The notes beneath the pieces are model-generated. The model ran no database searches. It was not told where the DNA came from and saw nothing but the letters and a program-made list of their open reading frames with translations. Shown in pieces: positions 26,725 through 35,456 of a DNA stretch of 64,000 bases. Where the stretch lies: the NCBI GenBank assembly GCA_964537685.1, contig CAZICM010000037.1, forward strand, positions 28,077-92,076, written 5' to 3'. The stretch's first letter is position 1, and each line of letters begins with the position of its first letter. This DNA comes from CAZICM01 sp964537685. GTDB taxonomy: Bacteria > Myxococcota_A > Polyangia > Polyangiales > Polyangiaceae. A program made the translations under genes and the position numbers.

Positions 26725-27083
26725 GCGCGGGTCGCTGGGTGGGAATGGGTTGTGTGGGGGCCATGCTGATTGGGCTGGCAATTTTATCGAATGGGTCGTG
26801 TTCGCTCTACAATACGGAAGGGCCGGATGTGAGCTGCGAAGATCTGCAATGCGGCCGAATCAATGCCTGTCAGAATGGGATTATCGCGTCCTGCGGCGAT
26901 GGCAAAACCATGAAGTTTCATGTGTGCACCGAGGAGGCGAAGGATATTTGCGGCGAAAGCTGGCAGAAAAAAGGCGAATACAAATGTGAATCTCACGATA
27001 TTGAATGTGAGGGCTGCCGGCCTGAGCGTGTGAATGGATGTGGAAATATATCGGGCGGCGGCGGCGCTGATGCCGGTCTTTAG
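26721..27083 (+). CDS. Small Cys-rich secreted or lipoprotein
   Basis: 120 residues from ATG 26721, which overlaps the TGA of the preceding gene and has GGAGAAG upstream. The N-terminus is a hydrophobic signal (WVGMGCVGAMLIGLAILSNGSC). The mature part has about ten Cys in ~75 residues (CEDLQCGRINAC, CGDGKTMKFHVC, CESHDIECEGC), suggesting a disulfide-stabilised domain. It ends in a Gly/Ala tail. Function unknown; operon partner of the 25651 lipoprotein. Confidence 0.65.
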   Translation: MSAGRWVGMGCVGAMLIGLAILSNGSCSLYNTEGPDVSCEDLQCGRINACQNGIIASCGDGKTMKFHVCTEEAKDICGESWQKKGEYKCESHDIECEGCRPERVNGCGNISGGGGADAGL

Positions 27084-27089
27084 ATAAAT

Positions 27090-27650
27090 TTAGATAATCA
27101 GACCGCGCTCGACATGATGGCCCGCTTCGAGGCTTTCTTCCAGCTTGCGCTGCACCTTTTTCCGAAGCTCGGGCGTGAAGTTAAGCCGAAGCTCGGCCCG
27201 GTGAACGCCGGGCATAATCCCATTTTCTTCGATATGAACCGTCTCAAAATCGTCGTGAGCCCAGGCCGGAGCCGTTTGAGCCGGAGCGCTCATGGTTACG
27301 GCTGAAATATCGCTCATCGAACCGGCCAGCGAGAGCCTCACGCGCATCAAAAAACGGCCCGCACCTCGCCTTTGCCAGCGCTTTCCAATCGCGCCCCAGC
27401 ACAGATTCAAGGTATTGCCCTCGCGTTCAAAACCTCCGCAGCCGATGACCGTCCCCGCATGGTCTTCCACCACCAGAAAGAAACTCTTGGGGCTGTCCGC
27501 AAAGGCTAAAAATGCCTCGCGTTCAGCCGGCCTAAAGGCGTCTGGAACATTGCTGTCAAAAATGCCCGTCACGGCATTGCGATCGGCGGCCCGGTAGTGG
27601 CGGCAGCGCATGCTGTGCATCGGCGGTGCTGGAGAATGCATTTCACCCAT
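27090..27650 (-). CDS. GNAT-family N-acetyltransferase
   Basis: 186 residues. A single GNAT fold is visible: MRCRHYRAADRNAVTGIF as beta1-alpha1, FFLVVEDHAGTVIGCGGFE as the central hairpin, and NLCWGAIGKRWQRRGAGRFLM containing the acetyl-CoA pyrophosphate loop RRGAGR (Q/RxxGxG/A). An internal ATG 13 codons in may be the true start. It transfers an acetyl group from acetyl-CoA to an unknown amine. The gene starts 4 bases after the stop of the M23 peptidase gene on the same strand, so the two are cotranscribed. Confidence 0.82.
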   Translation of the reverse strand: MGEMHSPAPPMHSMRCRHYRAADRNAVTGIFDSNVPDAFRPAEREAFLAFADSPKSFFLVVEDHAGTVIGCGGFEREGNTLNLCWGAIGKRWQRRGAGRFLMRVRLSLAGSMSDISAVTMSAPAQTAPAWAHDDFETVHIEENGIMPGVHRAELRLNFTPELRKKVQRKLEESLEAGHHVERGLII

Positions 27651-27654
27651 AAAT

Positions 27655-29601
27655 CTACTGTTCGCTGTCGTCTTCTTCCTCGGCAGGGTCGGGCTTGGCT
27701 CCGTCCTTGGGCTGGTTTTTGCTGTCTTTGTTTTCGTCTTTTGAGCTGTTTGAGGGCGGTGGGCCTCCCAGGGCCGCGCCTTGAAGCGATTCGCCGCCTA
27801 CATCTTCGTCGTCGTCGCCTGTTTCTTCGGTAAATTGCGAAGGATGTATGCCTGATTCGGCCGAATTGGACGCGCCGGCCGCCGCGGAGCTTGCCGGTTT
27901 TGCGCCGTCAGGGGTCTTTTCCCCGGCTGCAGAAGCCGTTTTGCTCTTCGGCGGTTCGGGCGGAGGCTCGGGCAAAGGAATGGCATCCAATCGTTTATCG
28001 AGCTCTTCCTTGAGCGCGGCAAAGGCGGGCCGGTCCGAAACGGGCATTACCCTTTCGGCATCCATTTGAAGCGTTTCTGGATCGAAGAATTTGCCGTCTT
28101 TCTTGGCGCTGAAATGCAAGTGAGGCGCGGTGGAGCGGCCTGTCGAGCCCACATAGCCCACGAGCTGGCGGGCGCCGACTTTATCGCCGACCTTGATTCC
28201 AGGCGCGAATTTAAGCAAATGCGCATATCCCGTTTCAACGCCGTTCGGATGGAGAACCGTAACCAAATTGCCGCTTGGGCCGGCCATTCCAACGAATTGA
28301 ACGGTGCCCCGGTAAACCGAATACACAGGCGTTCCGGCGTTGGCTCCGAAATCCGTGCCATTGTGGGGCATCACTTTTTTCAAAATGGGATGCAATCGCT
28401 TTGGATTGAACTTCGATGTAATTGGAGAGCCGGGGCAAGGCTTTTGCCAGCCACCACCATAGGGTTGTTTGCCTTTTTCATCAAAATAGCCCTTGGATTC
28501 CTGGCCATTGAAATAATAAAAGCGCACGGGTTTGCCCGCGGGATCGGCCGGACGGTATTCCAGCGCGGCGATGCGCTTGTAGCGGGCGAAGAGGCCGAGA
28601 GCCGTTTCTTCGACGGCGATGAGCCTGACGGTGCCTCCTTCTTCAAAGCTTTCGGTGGATAGGCGGCCATTCATCGCATCGTCGAGCGCATTGAGAACGC
28701 CGTCTTCCAAGCCTGCCGCCTGATACGAGGCTGTTAGATCGCGGCCCACATAAAACGCGCCGGTGATTTCGTTTTCGGCGAGTTTCATGTCGAGCTGCGC
28801 GCCTGTGAGCAGGCCATCGCTGCCTTCGCGGGCTTGATAAATTTCCGTCGGCGAAACTTCGTATTCAAAGGCGCGGACACGCTGCGAGGTGCGGTCGAGC
28901 GCGACGGTAAAGCGGTCTTTGCGGCCGGTTTTGTCAAACTTCCGGATGCCTTCAAAGGCTTTCATGATGCGGTAAGCCTGCGCCTTGGGGACGCCTTTTT
29001 CGCTGAGTGCGTCGACAAAGGAGCGGCGTTCCATTTTGGATTGGGCGATGGTGACCGATGAATCGCGCTCCATTTCGGAAATACGCCAAGGTCCTGGAAT
29101 GGCTACGCGCTTGGGCTTTTTGACCTCGGGCATTTCGGCCGGAGATTCTTCGCCTTTGCCGGCGGGTGATGCGCTCTTGGATGTGAGCGAGCGTTCATCG
29201 CGGACAGGGACAACTTGAATCAGAAGCGCAATGATGGATGTGATGGTGGCGAGGCCGAAAATACCTCCGAACACGGCGGTCATCCGGGGCGATAAATAGG
29301 CGCCCGGGCTTGGGCGGCCGCGGCTTTCGCCGGCTGGATTGGTGTCGATGGTGCCCGCGCGCGGAATGGGAAGGGGAGCCGCGGGGCCGGCGCTGTTTGG
29401 CCCGATGCCCAGCGCGGACATGGCTCGAGGAGCGGCAGGCGCTCCTTGCTGAGGGCGCAAAAGAGGTTTGGCGCGGACGAGAGGCGCGCTTCGCCCTTCG
29501 ATATCTTCGCGGGCGGAAAGCGACATTCCCTCGTCGAGCTCGGACGGAGCGGAATCGCCTTTGGAAGGAGCCGCGGATAGGGGAGGCAGCGCGTTCGCCA
29601 T
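27655..29601 (-). CDS. M23 family metallopeptidase (LytM-type), membrane anchored
   Basis: About 648 residues from ATG 29601 (numbers below are for a frame six residues longer, from a TTG at 29619). A Pro/Ser-rich cytoplasmic N-terminus leads to one membrane segment (about 115-137). A helical/beta region follows with an OapA/LysM-adjacent feel (SEKGVPKAQAYRIMKAF...). The zinc endopeptidase domain has HNGTDFGA (His419, Asp423), the conserved His467 in GYAHL and HLHF at 500-503. It should cut peptidoglycan cross-bridges during growth or division. The C-terminus is a long acidic Pro/Ser/Lys-rich tail. The zinc ligand set is complete, so it is predicted active rather than a LytM activator. Confidence 0.93.
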   Translation of the reverse strand: MANALPPLSAAPSKGDSAPSELDEGMSLSAREDIEGRSAPLVRAKPLLRPQQGAPAAPRAMSALGIGPNSAGPAAPLPIPRAGTIDTNPAGESRGRPSPGAYLSPRMTAVFGGIFGLATITSIIALLIQVVPVRDERSLTSKSASPAGKGEESPAEMPEVKKPKRVAIPGPWRISEMERDSSVTIAQSKMERRSFVDALSEKGVPKAQAYRIMKAFEGIRKFDKTGRKDRFTVALDRTSQRVRAFEYEVSPTEIYQAREGSDGLLTGAQLDMKLAENEITGAFYVGRDLTASYQAAGLEDGVLNALDDAMNGRLSTESFEEGGTVRLIAVEETALGLFARYKRIAALEYRPADPAGKPVRFYYFNGQESKGYFDEKGKQPYGGGWQKPCPGSPITSKFNPKRLHPILKKVMPHNGTDFGANAGTPVYSVYRGTVQFVGMAGPSGNLVTVLHPNGVETGYAHLLKFAPGIKVGDKVGARQLVGYVGSTGRSTAPHLHFSAKKDGKFFDPETLQMDAERVMPVSDRPAFAALKEELDKRLDAIPLPEPPPEPPKSKTASAAGEKTPDGAKPASSAAAGASNSAESGIHPSQFTEETGDDDEDVGGESLQGAALGGPPPSNSSKDENKDSKNQPKDGAKPDPAEEEDDSEQ

Positions 29602-29687
29602 GGTTTTTGGGCCTATCAAATGAATGGGCGAAGGGCAACCCTTGGCGTGTGCGCAGCGGCGAATTTATGCGGGGGACAAAAGGCCAG

Positions 29688-30686
29688 CTAGGGGGCGAGG
29701 CTTTTTTCGTAGACGATAAATCCGCTTCGATGCTGAAACCCAAGCTTTTCATTGATGGCGAGCATCGCGGGGTTGTTGTCTTCCACCCATGTGATGATGC
29801 GCTTGTAGCCATGGGCCTTGGCAAAGCGGATGGTTTGAATTTTTAGCGCCATGGCGATGCCCTTTCCCCTGTGCGCCGAAAGAACGCCCGTTGTGTCGTG
29901 GTAGAGCGTGGACGGGTCGTCTTCGTAGCGCTGAAGAATGCATTCGCCGACGTAATCGTTGCCGCTGAGAGCGACAAAACAGCCTTCAATTAAGGCGTCT
30001 TTATGGTCGAGCAGGTGCGCGCGGAATTGCTCGGGCGTCGATTGAGGGTTGGGTTCATCGGGAATCGGAATGTCTTTGGTAATCGCGATATGAAGCTGAT
30101 GAAGCTTTGAAAACCAATCGGGATCGCGCTCCATCAGGCGGGGCAGCGGAAGCACGGAAATGCCTTCTTTTTCCGCGCGCTCTTCGGCCTGCTCGAAGGC
30201 CCGGAAATCGAAGTGCCCGGTGCGCAGCTCGAGCTCCAAGCTTCGCATAACCTCGCCAAAGCCGCGCTTTTTCAGGAAATCGCAGCTTACGGCGTTGCCC
30301 TCGCGCGCGCTCATGCGCACGGCCGTCGCGCCTTTTCCGCTGAGATCGAGCGCGATGCGGTCGTAAATACGGCTGCCGATCCCCTGCGATCGAAACGATG
30401 GATTGCATCGAATCGAGCCCCAATACTTGCCGGGATCGAAGCACCAAGGCATGTGGGCGTAATAGCCGTAGCCCGCGATAATCCGCGAATCGGCTTGTTC
30501 GGCCACAAAGCGTTTTAGCGTGAAGAGCGAAGAATCAAATACCCGGTCGAAGCCTCGGAGTTCGGGGGCCGTTTGAGGCTCGAAGCTCAGATATTCTTCA
30601 TCCGGGGCGAGCGCGTTGATGCGGGCTACCGCTTCGTAGTCGTACTCGGTTGGTGTGAATTCTCGAATGCAGATTTCATGTGGCAC
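29688..30686 (-). CDS. Tandem GNAT acetyltransferase
   Basis: 332 residues containing two GNAT-like halves. The N-terminal half has WGSIRCNPSFRSQGIGSRIYDRIA (RSQGIG motif). The C-terminal half has TTGVLSAHRGKGIAMALKIQTIRFAKAHGYKRIITWVEDNNPAMLAINEKLGFQHR, with the RGKGIA acetyl-CoA loop and the typical N-x-x-M-x-x-x-N-x-x-x-G-F ending. Tandem GNATs occur in mycothiol synthase (MshD), but myxobacteria-like organisms use glutathione and this window holds gshB and ggt, so an MshD role is unlikely. Substrate unknown. It lies 86 bases before the M23 gene on the same strand. Confidence 0.85.
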   Translation of the reverse strand: MPHEICIREFTPTEYDYEAVARINALAPDEEYLSFEPQTAPELRGFDRVFDSSLFTLKRFVAEQADSRIIAGYGYYAHMPWCFDPGKYWGSIRCNPSFRSQGIGSRIYDRIALDLSGKGATAVRMSAREGNAVSCDFLKKRGFGEVMRSLELELRTGHFDFRAFEQAEERAEKEGISVLPLPRLMERDPDWFSKLHQLHIAITKDIPIPDEPNPQSTPEQFRAHLLDHKDALIEGCFVALSGNDYVGECILQRYEDDPSTLYHDTTGVLSAHRGKGIAMALKIQTIRFAKAHGYKRIITWVEDNNPAMLAINEKLGFQHRSGFIVYEKSLAP

Positions 30687-30860
30687 AAAATAGATCGTCT
30701 CCTTCCCCCACAGCCCCCGGCGAAAACCAGCTTCCGCCGACGTGGCCCCCCACGCTGCCCCAAGGTGGATAGAAAAGCGCGCGGCCGGAAATGCGGCAAG
30801 TTCTGATAGGCTTTGGTGCGCTATCGAAGGAGCGTGGCCCGGGTTACGATTGGGGTTCGT

Positions 30861-32417
30861 TTAGGCGCCCACGGGATACACGCGCCTATAATTGGCTTCC
30901 AAATCGGTAATGGTGACTTCTACGATTCCATGCGGCGTGATGGCATATTGTTCTTGAATAAGAGGGCCTTCGCCGCGCAGGCGCTCGACCGGATAATTGA
31001 TCAAATCGATATCATTGTACCGGAGGGTGCGGTCAAAGGGAAAGAGCACATCGTTAAAAGCGGTCATATCGCCATGGGGAACGCCCAGCGCATCGAGCAT
31101 CGCGCATTCTACAAAGCGATATCGCCCGATATTGTGGGCCGCCCGGTAAACGCGCTGTTTGATGGGCAATTGTTCGCCGGCTTGAGGCACCCGGGCTTCC
31201 CGGTCGAAAATAGGATCGAACACCACTTCTGTGCCGCCCCGGCGCTCTCGAAATACACCGAAATGACGGGACAATCGATCGGATAGTTCAAATCCTGCAT
31301 CATCATCGGCGGCGATGGCCAATCCGATTGCAATGGCGGCCGAGGGATAGGGCGATCGGTGGACACGGCGGCCAAAACGATCTCTCAATACGCGCGTGAT
31401 GACGGGCAATGCGCTTGCACCTCCCACCACATAGATACCCGCGATCTCCGATAGTGTTGCTGCGGCATCGCTGTCTTGGCGGGCGATGACGGGCTCCATG
31501 GTTTCGATGGTTTTTTGAACCAAGGGCGTGCAGGCATCGTAGTAATCGGCGGTAGACAGGGTGATTTCAGGGCGGGGCGCGAGCTCGCCTAGGCTGCTTT
31601 CCACGTCGATCATAATGCGGCGCGAATTGGGATTAAGCCGTTCTTTGGCTTCGCGGCATTGCTCGGCGAGTTTTTGCATGGCCCGTTCAGGCAATTGTTC
31701 GCGTTTCAGCTTTGCGCTTTCGAGAACCAAATCCATCAGCACCGCATCAAAATCGTCGCCGCCCAAGTGGTTTTGGCCCGCGGTCGCGATGGCCGTGTGT
31801 TTGCGGCCGTGCAAGTGCACCAGCGATGCGTCGAATGTCCCGCCGCCCAAGTCGTAAACGACAATATGCTCGCGTTTGGTATTGAGCGTGCGGCCATGGC
31901 GATGGGTGTACTCAAAGCCCGCGGCGGAAGGCTCGTTGAGAAGGGCGCTCACCAAAAATCCGGCCCGTTTAAAGGCATCGAGCGTGACAAATCGCTGGGC
32001 GCCGTGGGCATTGGCGGGGGTTGCGATAACGGCGATCAGCGGCTCTTCGTCTTTTTCGGAGGCGAGCCGGCTTGCGCTTTGAAGAACGGCGTGTTTGAGC
32101 GCGCTTAGAAAACCGGTGAGCAAGTCCAAAATGCTCGTCTGCACGCGGCCGATTTGAACGATGGCATCGGGGCAGGCGCCTGCGCCGGGCGCGGAAAGAA
32201 CGCGCTTAAACGAGCGGATTTGAGTGCTGTTCGGGTCTTCTGAGACCTTTAAGGCATCGAAGCCATAGTGGAGATTCCCTTCGTGTTCGGCGACGATGGA
32301 AGGGAAATAGTCACAACTGTCACCATGTTCATTGGTGAACGAAAGTACGGGATAATTGCCGCGATCGCAGCAGGCGACGACGGTGTGCGTGGTTCCAAAA
32401 TCAATGCCGAGGCGCAT
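30861..32417 (-). CDS. Hsp70-family protein with shortened C-terminus
   Basis: 518 residues. The ATPase domain is recognisable: phosphate-1 loop DFGTTHTVV at 6-14, VYDLGGGTFDASLV as phosphate-2, LGGDDFDAVLMDLVLE as the connecting helix, and GIYVVGGASALPVITRVLRDRFG as the adenosine loop. The usual substrate-binding part of DnaK (about 240 residues) is replaced by ~130 residues including LSRHFGVFRERRGG, EVVFDPIF and LPIKQRVYRAAHNIGRYRF. It therefore resembles the YegD/HscC-type or ER-like short Hsp70s more than DnaK. A true dnaK is at the right edge. Regulatory or specialised folding role inferred. It is transcribed divergently from the SGNH-like gene. Confidence 0.88.
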   Translation of the reverse strand: MRLGIDFGTTHTVVACCDRGNYPVLSFTNEHGDSCDYFPSIVAEHEGNLHYGFDALKVSEDPNSTQIRSFKRVLSAPGAGACPDAIVQIGRVQTSILDLLTGFLSALKHAVLQSASRLASEKDEEPLIAVIATPANAHGAQRFVTLDAFKRAGFLVSALLNEPSAAGFEYTHRHGRTLNTKREHIVVYDLGGGTFDASLVHLHGRKHTAIATAGQNHLGGDDFDAVLMDLVLESAKLKREQLPERAMQKLAEQCREAKERLNPNSRRIMIDVESSLGELAPRPEITLSTADYYDACTPLVQKTIETMEPVIARQDSDAAATLSEIAGIYVVGGASALPVITRVLRDRFGRRVHRSPYPSAAIAIGLAIAADDDAGFELSDRLSRHFGVFRERRGGTEVVFDPIFDREARVPQAGEQLPIKQRVYRAAHNIGRYRFVECAMLDALGVPHGDMTAFNDVLFPFDRTLRYNDIDLINYPVERLRGEGPLIQEQYAITPHGIVEVTITDLEANYRRVYPVGA

Positions 32418-32498
32418 TGTTTCCTTCCTCTTTGTTTGGGCGATGCTGCCATAAAAGGGGCGCGCGCGGCCAATTTCCTTGTGATAACAGAGCTTGTT

Positions 32499-33479
32499 AT
32501 GGCTTCACGGAGCTTGAAGATAGGTGTGGGGGTGGCGCTGGCTTCGCTGGCTTTGGCGGGATTTTTGTTATGGCCGCTGGGCGCGCGGGTGGCCGATGAT
32601 GCAAGGCCGCCTAGAAAATCGAATACGATCGATTTGTCGGCCTATTCGGACTCGCCTATGCCTCAAGAAAAGAGTCCAATTTCGGTTGCATTTATTCATC
32701 ATTCGATAGGCGGCCAATGGCTTGCGCCGCCTGGGCCGGAAAAGGGCGGGAATTGTCTATATGAATCGCATCCCAACGGCGGGGGGCTGCGGGTCTTGCT
32801 GGAACAGGCTGGATACCGGGTATATGAAGCATCTTATGGGAGTGGATTGGGAGAGCATACGGATTTATTGGATTGGCCGCCCAAGTTTGCACAGGAGATG
32901 GACAAGATTCTTCGGCTCAAGCGTCAGGATACATTGCATGCGGATGGAACGGTCAATCGCATCGTAATGTTTAAGTCTTGTTTTCCGAATAGTTTATTTG
33001 TGGGCGAAGGGGTAGAGCCTGGGAATGCTGCGGGGCCGGAGCTTACGGTGGCGAATGCAAAGGCGGCGATGCGGCAGGTGCTTGTTTCATTGAAAAAATA
33101 TCCGGATGTATTGTTTGTATATGTGACGGCGCCTCCCGCGGCGCCCCGGCTGCCTTCGGAGCCTGTATGGAAATGGCTGTTAAAGAAGGGTTTGGGGCGG
33201 GGAATGTCGGTGGAGACGCTTCGGGAGAGCGGCTTATTGGCAAGAAAATTCAATGATTGGATCAAGTCACCCGATGGATTTCTTTCGGGTTATGATCTAA
33301 AAAATGTCGCCGTATTTGATTATTATGATGTTTTAACTCAATACGGTGAAAGTGATTTATCGCGATATGCGACGGGGGGCGGCGAGGATAGCCATCCTTC
33401 ATCGGAGGGGAATCAAAAGGCGGCGGCGGAGTTTGTGCCTTTTTTAAACCGGGCCGCACGCCGCGCGGGCATTTTTTAA
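32499..33479 (+). CDS. SGNH-hydrolase-like secreted or membrane protein
   Basis: 326 residues from ATG 32499; an in-frame extension upstream overlaps the divergent Hsp70 gene and is not credible. An N-terminal membrane or signal segment (VGVALASLALAGFLLWPLG) is followed by IHHSIGGQWL, VIMFKSCFPNS and a C-terminal GGGEDSHPSSEGN. The Asp-x-His pair (DSHPSSEGN) is the signature of SGNH/GDSL esterases, and HHSIGG occupies the block I position although the canonical GDS is missing. It may deacylate or de-esterify an extracytoplasmic substrate such as a polysaccharide. The missing block I Ser motif makes activity uncertain. Confidence 0.6.
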   Translation: MASRSLKIGVGVALASLALAGFLLWPLGARVADDARPPRKSNTIDLSAYSDSPMPQEKSPISVAFIHHSIGGQWLAPPGPEKGGNCLYESHPNGGGLRVLLEQAGYRVYEASYGSGLGEHTDLLDWPPKFAQEMDKILRLKRQDTLHADGTVNRIVMFKSCFPNSLFVGEGVEPGNAAGPELTVANAKAAMRQVLVSLKKYPDVLFVYVTAPPAAPRLPSEPVWKWLLKKGLGRGMSVETLRESGLLARKFNDWIKSPDGFLSGYDLKNVAVFDYYDVLTQYGESDLSRYATGGGEDSHPSSEGNQKAAAEFVPFLNRAARRAGIF

Positions 33480-33488
33480 TTTTTTGGT
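33473..33488 (+). repeat. 16-mer shared with 21272-21287 at gene 3' end
   Basis: TTTTTAATTTTTTGGT is identical at the 3' ends of the rhomboid gene (21272-21287) and this SGNH-like gene. In both cases the TAA stop lies inside it. Confidence 0.4.
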
Positions 33489-33541
33489 ATAGATCTGGGT
33501 TTTGGCTGTATGGAATGAAATAAATAAAGTAGGAGCGATAT

Positions 33542-34534
33542 ATGATGAAAATGGCTGTTTGGCTTATGGGTTCGGTGTTTGTGAGTGGGTTGTTGGTATT
33601 GGGCTGCGGGGACGAAACAGGCGATTCTGGGACGGGTTCGACGCAGGGAAGCGGGAGCAGTTCGAGCGGAGGAGGAAGCGGAGGTTCTGGGTCTGGGATG
33701 ACGGTGGCCGACAATGTGCCTCATTCCTTGGCGGTGGATGCGACGCATGTGTATTGGATTGAGGAGACAACCGGTATTGTGGCGCGGGCGGCCAAAGGGG
33801 GAGGCGCGCGCGAAGAGGTGTCCGGTGGGGATGCCACTTCAAAATGGCTGAATGTGGACGATACATCGGCGTATTGGAATACGAGCACGGCCAATACGGT
33901 GATGAAGGCGCCCAAAACGGGAGGAAAGGCCGATGTGCTGGTGAATATTATGCTCAGTCCAAATGGCGGGCATCATCTGACCCAGGATGCAACACATTTG
34001 TATTGGGGAGAAATGGGCGAGATTATTCGGGTTCCCAAGGCGGGCGGGAATTATGAAGTGGTGTGGAACGGTTCGGGAAGCGTGGGCGATTTAGCGGTGG
34101 ATGATAAAAACGTTTATTTTAGCAATGGGTTCTTTGTGTATTTCGCGCCGCTTGGATTGATGAATCCGATGGAGATGGGTTTGGGAAGCGGTGAGCTGGA
34201 GGCGGCAAAGACGTTTGTATTGATGAGTGATACCAATGTATTGGCCTGTGGTGTGACGGCGATGAAGACGACGGTGGTGCGTTCGATTCCAAAGCCGCCC
34301 GCGATGGGGATGTTTACGGAGCTCGGGCAAATTGATGGAGATCCCATTGAAATGGCGGCGGATGCCCAGCATGTGTATTGCGCGACGACGAAGGGAATTT
34401 ATCGGGTGCCCGCCGCGGGAGGGATGCCCGAGCTGATGGTGGATTCGGCGGTGGTGAGCGGTTTTGCCGCGGATGATAAGAATGTGTATTGGGGCGATTC
34501 AGAGACAAAGCATATTATGTCGGCCCCGAAGTAG
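33542..34534 (+). CDS. Beta-propeller lipoprotein
   Basis: 330 residues, start ATG 33542 with AGGAG six bases upstream. Lipobox LVLGC (Cys22) precedes a Ser/Gly linker. The rest is a series of ~45-residue repeats: VDATHVYWIEETTGIVARAAKGGG, VDDTSAYWNTSTANTVMKAPKTGG, QDATHLYWGEMGEIIRVPKAGG, VDDKNVYFSN, ADAQHVYCATTKGIYRVPAAGG and ADDKNVYWGDSETKHIMSAPK. The xDxxxVYWxxxxxxxIxRxPKxGG pattern indicates a six-bladed NHL/SMP-30-like propeller and is abundant in Polyangia lipoproteins. Sensor or binding role inferred; no catalytic residues recognised. Confidence 0.8.
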   Translation: MMKMAVWLMGSVFVSGLLVLGCGDETGDSGTGSTQGSGSSSSGGGSGGSGSGMTVADNVPHSLAVDATHVYWIEETTGIVARAAKGGGAREEVSGGDATSKWLNVDDTSAYWNTSTANTVMKAPKTGGKADVLVNIMLSPNGGHHLTQDATHLYWGEMGEIIRVPKAGGNYEVVWNGSGSVGDLAVDDKNVYFSNGFFVYFAPLGLMNPMEMGLGSGELEAAKTFVLMSDTNVLACGVTAMKTTVVRSIPKPPAMGMFTELGQIDGDPIEMAADAQHVYCATTKGIYRVPAAGGMPELMVDSAVVSGFAADDKNVYWGDSETKHIMSAPK

Positions 34535-34560
34535 TTCCCCCTCGTTTCAATACAATATAA

Positions 34561-35295
34561 TTAAGATCCAATCCTAACTTTTTTCTTGAGGGCGGCGAGT
34601 TCATCGTCGACGGCGCTGCCTCCGGGCTTCTCGGGCTCGGCGCTTCGCCCTCCACCACCACCGCCGCCCTCCAGAGCGGCAAAGCGGGCCTCGAGGTCCA
34701 TCGCGGACATCCCGCCTCCGCGAATGGCATCGTCGACTTCCCGGGCTGCCGCGACTTCGGCCGCCGCGCCTTCGACCTTTTCCTCCATGCGGCGGAATTC
34801 GGCGAATGCGCTTCCTGTTGCCTTTGCGCCCAAGCCTTCGGCACCGCCTCCGGCGCGGGCTTGCTTCATTTGAGAGGCCAGCGTGCCTTTGCGCGCATTG
34901 AGCTCTTCGTATTTGGCCTCCATGCGTTCCATTTCGGCCTTCATGTTGAGCACGGCAGCCCGCTGTTCGGCTCGCAGCGCCTCGGCCCGGTCGCGTTCGC
35001 CGACGACCCGCTTTTTCTGCACCAAAGCCTCGCGGGCCAGCTTTTCATCGTCGGCCTTCAGCGCGAGTTCGGCGCGCTTCTCCCACTTTTCGGCCTCTTT
35101 ATCGAGCTCTTCGACCTTCTTGCGGAGCACTTTTTCGGCCGCCACGCCTTCGACGAGCTCTTTTTTGGCCGCGCCGATTTGGTCTTTCATTTCGGCGACG
35201 ATTAAATCCAAGGATTTTTTAGGATCTTCAGCGCGATCGAGGAGCGCGTTGACGTTGCTGGAAATGACTTTGCCCATTCGGTCGAAGATGCCCAT
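34561..35295 (-). CDS. pspA: PspA/IM30 family membrane-stress protein
   Basis: 244 residues from ATG 35295 (an extra start five codons upstream is less likely). GIFDRMGKVISSNVNALLDRAEDPKKSLDLIVAEM is the PspA/Vipp1 amphipathic helix, followed by a long charged coiled coil (EKVLRKKVEELDKEAEKWEKRAELALKADDEKLAREALVQKK). The protein assembles on the inner membrane under stress. The C-terminal part has Gly-rich linkers and a final helix VDDELAALKKKVRI, as in Vipp1-like members. It is downstream of ppdK with an AT-rich tract carrying several TATAAT boxes in between, suggesting its own promoter. Confidence 0.9.
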   Translation of the reverse strand: MGIFDRMGKVISSNVNALLDRAEDPKKSLDLIVAEMKDQIGAAKKELVEGVAAEKVLRKKVEELDKEAEKWEKRAELALKADDEKLAREALVQKKRVVGERDRAEALRAEQRAAVLNMKAEMERMEAKYEELNARKGTLASQMKQARAGGGAEGLGAKATGSAFAEFRRMEEKVEGAAAEVAAAREVDDAIRGGGMSAMDLEARFAALEGGGGGGGRSAEPEKPGGSAVDDELAALKKKVRIGS

Positions 35296-35396
35296 GGGCG
35301 AAGGGTGCACCGTGTTCTTATCCCTGTAAAGAGGTCTAAAGAAGCTGGTGCTATGGGGAAGTGGCGCGAAATTGAATGTATTGGCGGGGAATTTGA

Positions 35397-35450
35397 TAAA
35401 AATATTATAAAAAATTATAAAATATTATAAAATATTATAAAAATATTAAA
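35397..35450 (-). repeat. AT-rich tract with repeated TATAAT units before pspA
   Basis: On the minus strand this reads as roughly four imperfect copies of TATAATATTTT, giving several TATAAT hexamers about 100 bases before the pspA start. It may be a promoter/UP element or a terminator-like T-rich zone after ppdK. Confidence 0.5.
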
Positions 35451-35456
35451 GATGGC

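Noticed and set aside
29688..30686. Mycothiol synthase (MshD) call for the tandem GNAT protein
   Set aside because: The window has gshB and ggt, so glutathione is the expected thiol; tandem GNAT architecture alone is not specific.
32268..32498. N-terminal extension of the SGNH-like gene
   Set aside because: It overlaps the start of the divergent Hsp70 gene on the other strand and lacks a signal peptide; ATG 32499 gives a proper signal segment.
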